Positions 7,002 to 8,239 of a stretch of 8,239 nt of DNA are shown here, piece by piece (position 1 is the stretch's first letter; every line of letters begins with the position of its first letter). Under the pieces are notes generated by a model. That model was not told the DNA's origin. It did no database searches and saw only the letters and a program-made list of their open reading frames with translations. Made by a program: the position numbers and the translations under genes. The DNA is from DASUSF01 sp036375275 (GTDB lineage Bacteria > Pseudomonadota > Alphaproteobacteria > Geminicoccales > Geminicoccaceae), in the NCBI GenBank assembly GCA_036375275.1, contig DASUSF010000258.1:1-8239 (forward strand). The letters are read 5' to 3'.

Positions 7002-7461
7002 GGCATTCCGGCTTCTGGGTGAGCAGGCGATAGATCGCCGCCCGGTCCTTCTCGCGCCGAAGCTTCTCGCGCAGCGCCGGGTTGCGCAGCAGCCGCGAGA
7101 TCCGCGCCAGCGCCTTCAGGCTCTCGGTGTCGGCGCCGACCGGCGCCAGCAGCAGGACGATCAGGTCGCTCGGCTGGTCGTCCAGCGATTCGAAGTCGAC
7201 CGGCTGGTCGAGGCGGGTGAACAGGGCGACCACGCGGTCGAGCGAGGCGAGGCGCGCGTGCGGGATGGCGATGCCGTGGCCGATTCCGGTCGTGCCGAGG
7301 CGCTCGCGCTCGAGCAGGGCCTCGAGGACCTCCTGCTGGTCGGCCCCGACCACGCCGGCCGCCAGCCTCGCCAGCTCGCGCAGGACCTGGCGCTTGCTTC
7401 GGCAGGAGGCGAGGTCGAGGAAGACCTCGTTCGGGCTCAGAATGTCGGCGATCTCGACCAC
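6991..7461 (-). CDS. ptsN: PtsN, EIIA-Ntr of the nitrogen-related PTS
   Basis: PtsN is the terminal phosphate acceptor of the nitrogen PTS (EI-Ntr, NPr, EIIA-Ntr). In other bacteria it controls potassium transport, stress responses and sigma-54-linked functions. The protein has 156 residues. The N-terminus VVEIADILSPNEVFLDL is typical, and the phosphorylated His68 lies in GIGHGIAIPHARL (59-71). The segment LIVLLLAPVGADTESLKALA is the usual core. The start is GTG at 7461, with only a weak upstream GAGG and poor spacing. It follows rpoN after 167 nt and overlaps hprK by 11 nt. In many alphaproteobacteria a ribosome hibernation factor gene sits between rpoN and ptsN; here no such frame exists. 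Confidence 0.95.
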   Translation of the reverse strand: MVEIADILSPNEVFLDLASCRSKRQVLRELARLAAGVVGADQQEVLEALLERERLGTTGIGHGIAIPHARLASLDRVVALFTRLDQPVDFESLDDQPSDLIVLLLAPVGADTESLKALARISRLLRNPALREKLRREKDRAAIYRLLTQKPECHAA

Positions 7462-7524
7462 GCGAACGTCTGCAACCTCAGGACGGCCGGAAGGCCCGGC
7501 AGGTCACCGGAAGCGCCGGGCGGA

Positions 7525-7623
7525 CCTTTTCGTCTCGACCATGTCCAGACGCGCTTTTGCGCAGGGTTGGCACGGGGTTGGCGCTCCCGAACAGCTCCCG
7601 GATCGAGAGGATGAGACGAAAGG
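7525..7623. repeat. Long-range imperfect inverted repeat in the rpoN-ptsN gap
   Basis: CCTTTTCGTCTC (7525-7536) and GAGACGAAAGG (7613-7623) are reverse complements apart from one extra T. This gives an 11-bp stem with one bulge around a loop of 76 nt. Inside the loop, GCGCTTTTGCGC (7551-7562) can form a small 4-bp hairpin. The arms span most of the 167-nt non-coding gap, and the rpoN-proximal arm overlaps the anti-Shine-Dalgarno-like stretch. There is no U-tract typical of an intrinsic terminator. It could be an RNA fold in the rpoN-ptsN message or a processed 3' UTR RNA. The pairing is seen directly; a function is not shown. Confidence 0.45.
7567..7582 (+). promoter_or_regulatory. Sigma-54-type -24/-12 motif, antisense to all genes
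   Basis: The plus strand reads TTGGCACGGGGTTGGC. GG (7569-7570) and GC (7581-7582) are exactly 12 nt apart, as in the TGGCAC-N5-TTGC consensus. The -24 half is perfect; the -12 half has TGGC for TTGC. Initiation would fall near 7593 and run to the right, antisense into the 3' end of rpoN, because no plus-strand gene follows. It may be chance in G+C-rich DNA. Confidence 0.3.
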
Positions 7624-7628
7624 AGGTG
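7619..7628 (-). other. Copy of the 16S rRNA anti-Shine-Dalgarno tail directly after the rpoN stop
   Basis: On the coding (minus) strand the ten bases immediately after the TAA of rpoN are CACCTCCTTT, the same as the 3' end of 16S rRNA. The plus strand accordingly reads a perfect AAAGGAGGTG, but no start codon lies at a useful distance behind it (next in-frame triplets are TTA GGC AAG). In the transcript this stretch could pair with ribosome-binding sites, and it overlaps one arm of the inverted repeat. A chance match is possible. Confidence 0.35.
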
Positions 7629-8239
7629 TTAGGCAAGCCTTAAGGCCTTCGCCCTCCGGCGCTGCACCGACGAGGGAATTGCCAGCGATTCCCGATACTT
7701 GGCGACGGTCCGTCGGGCGACGACGATGCCGTCGCGCTTGAGGGCGTCGACGATCTGGTCGTCCGAGAGCACCCGCTCCCGCGCCTCGCCGTCGATCAAA
7801 CCCTTGATCTGCTGCCGGATCGCCTCCGCGGCGTGGCTGGTTTCGGCGCCCGTGCCGGGCAGGGCGTTGGTGAAGAAATACTTGAACGGAAATGTGCCGC
7901 GAGGCGTAGCGACGTACTTGTCGGCAGTCGCGCGCGAGATCGTGCTCTCGTGCAGCCCGGTCGCTTCCGCGATGTCCCGCAGCACCAGCGGCCGCAGGTG
8001 GCGGGCGCCGTGAACCAGAAAGCCCTGCTGCCGCGCGACCACCGCTTCGGCCACCCGCAGCACGGTCCGGGCCCGCTGGTCGAGCGCCTTCACCAGCCAG
8101 TTGGCCGTTTGAAAGCGCTCGCTGGCGAAGCTCCGCGCCCGCTCGTCGCGGCTGGCTTTGGCCACCTCGGCGAAGTAGCTGTTGTTGACCAGGACCTTGG
8201 GCAGGGTGGCGCCGTTCAGCTCGACCCGCCAGGGACCGC
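7629..8239 (-). CDS. rpoN: RNA polymerase sigma-54 factor, C-terminal part (cut by right edge)
   Basis: Sigma-54 directs RNA polymerase to -24/-12 promoters and needs an AAA+ activator; its classical targets are nitrogen-assimilation, motility and stress genes. The visible 202 residues start in GPWRVELNGATLPKVLVNNS, the end of the core-binding domain. They continue through QQGFLVHGARHLRPLVLRDI and the helix-turn-helix region IAEATGLHESTISRATADKY (89-108), then FPFKYFF, and reach the diagnostic RpoN box ARRTVAKYRE (174-183), which reads the -24 element. The frame ends at a TAA (7631-7629), giving a normal C-terminus RRRAKALRLA. The frame is open to the right edge, so a GTG at 8165 is internal, not the start. 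About 300 N-terminal residues lie outside. Its position upstream of ptsN is the usual one. Confidence 0.97.
   Translation of the reverse strand, partial: GPWRVELNGATLPKVLVNNSYFAEVAKASRDERARSFASERFQTANWLVKALDQRARTVLRVAEAVVARQQGFLVHGARHLRPLVLRDIAEATGLHESTISRATADKYVATPRGTFPFKYFFTNALPGTGAETSHAAEAIRQQIKGLIDGEARERVLSDDQIVDALKRDGIVVARRTVAKYRESLAIPSSVQRRRAKALRLA

Noticed and set aside
7619..7680. A plus-strand gene driven by the perfect AAAGGAGGTG and the sigma-54-like motif
   Set aside because: No start codon lies 4-12 nt after the Shine-Dalgarno-like sequence, and the overlapping GTG frame stops after five codons.
8163..8165. GTG as the start of a 178-residue protein
   Set aside because: The same frame continues upstream to the window edge with clear sigma-54 sequence (WRVELN, LPKVLVNN), so this codon is an internal Val.

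Overview
The window is about 70% G+C. It carries one co-directional block of ten genes, all on the minus strand, so transcription runs from high to low coordinates. Family content and gene order point to an alphaproteobacterium. Supporting signs are rpoN next to ptsN, the short HPr kinase with rapZ, EIIA, HPr and ahcY behind it, and the tsaE / sugar-kinase / addB group. A Rhodospirillales-like or Geminicoccales-like lineage is my guess from the G+C and the synteny. No mobile genes, CRISPR array, tRNA or rRNA is visible.

Layout, in order of transcription. (1) 8239-7629: the C-terminal third of sigma-54 (rpoN), cut by the right edge. (2) 7628-7462: a structured 167-nt gap with no gene. It holds a long imperfect inverted repeat, a sigma-54-type -24/-12 motif pointing antisense into rpoN, and a copy of the 16S anti-Shine-Dalgarno tail right after the rpoN stop. 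(3) 7461-4916: a tightly packed regulatory phosphotransferase cluster: ptsN (EIIA-Ntr), hprK (short HPr kinase/phosphorylase), rapZ, a mannose-family EIIA (manX) and ptsH (HPr). Junctions here are 4-11 nt overlaps or 4-7 nt gaps. (4) 4823-3528: ahcY (S-adenosylhomocysteine hydrolase), behind a 92-nt leader with a possible promoter. (5) 3527-3368: a 160-nt gap filled mostly by a palindromic repeat whose two arms are G-quadruplex-prone on opposite strands. (6) 3367-1: tsaE (tRNA t6A ATPase), an AmgK-type sugar kinase overlapping it by 8 nt, and the N-terminal 635 residues of AddB, cut by the left edge.

How the genes work together. HPr, the two EIIA proteins, HPr kinase and RapZ form a regulatory phosphorelay with no permease. 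It would sense phosphoenolpyruvate, nitrogen and cell-envelope precursor status, and its output sits beside the sigma-54 gene. Enzyme I and any membrane EII are not in the window. AhcY clears S-adenosylhomocysteine. TsaE serves tRNA modification, AmgK-type kinases serve cell-wall sugar recycling, and AddB serves double-strand break repair.

No wholly new gene system is evident. The points most worth a second look are non-coding (the rpoN-ptsN gap and the palindrome after ahcY). The absence of genes often found at these junctions in relatives is also notable: hpf/raiA between rpoN and ptsN, murU between the kinase and addB, and a sensor kinase between ahcY and tsaE.
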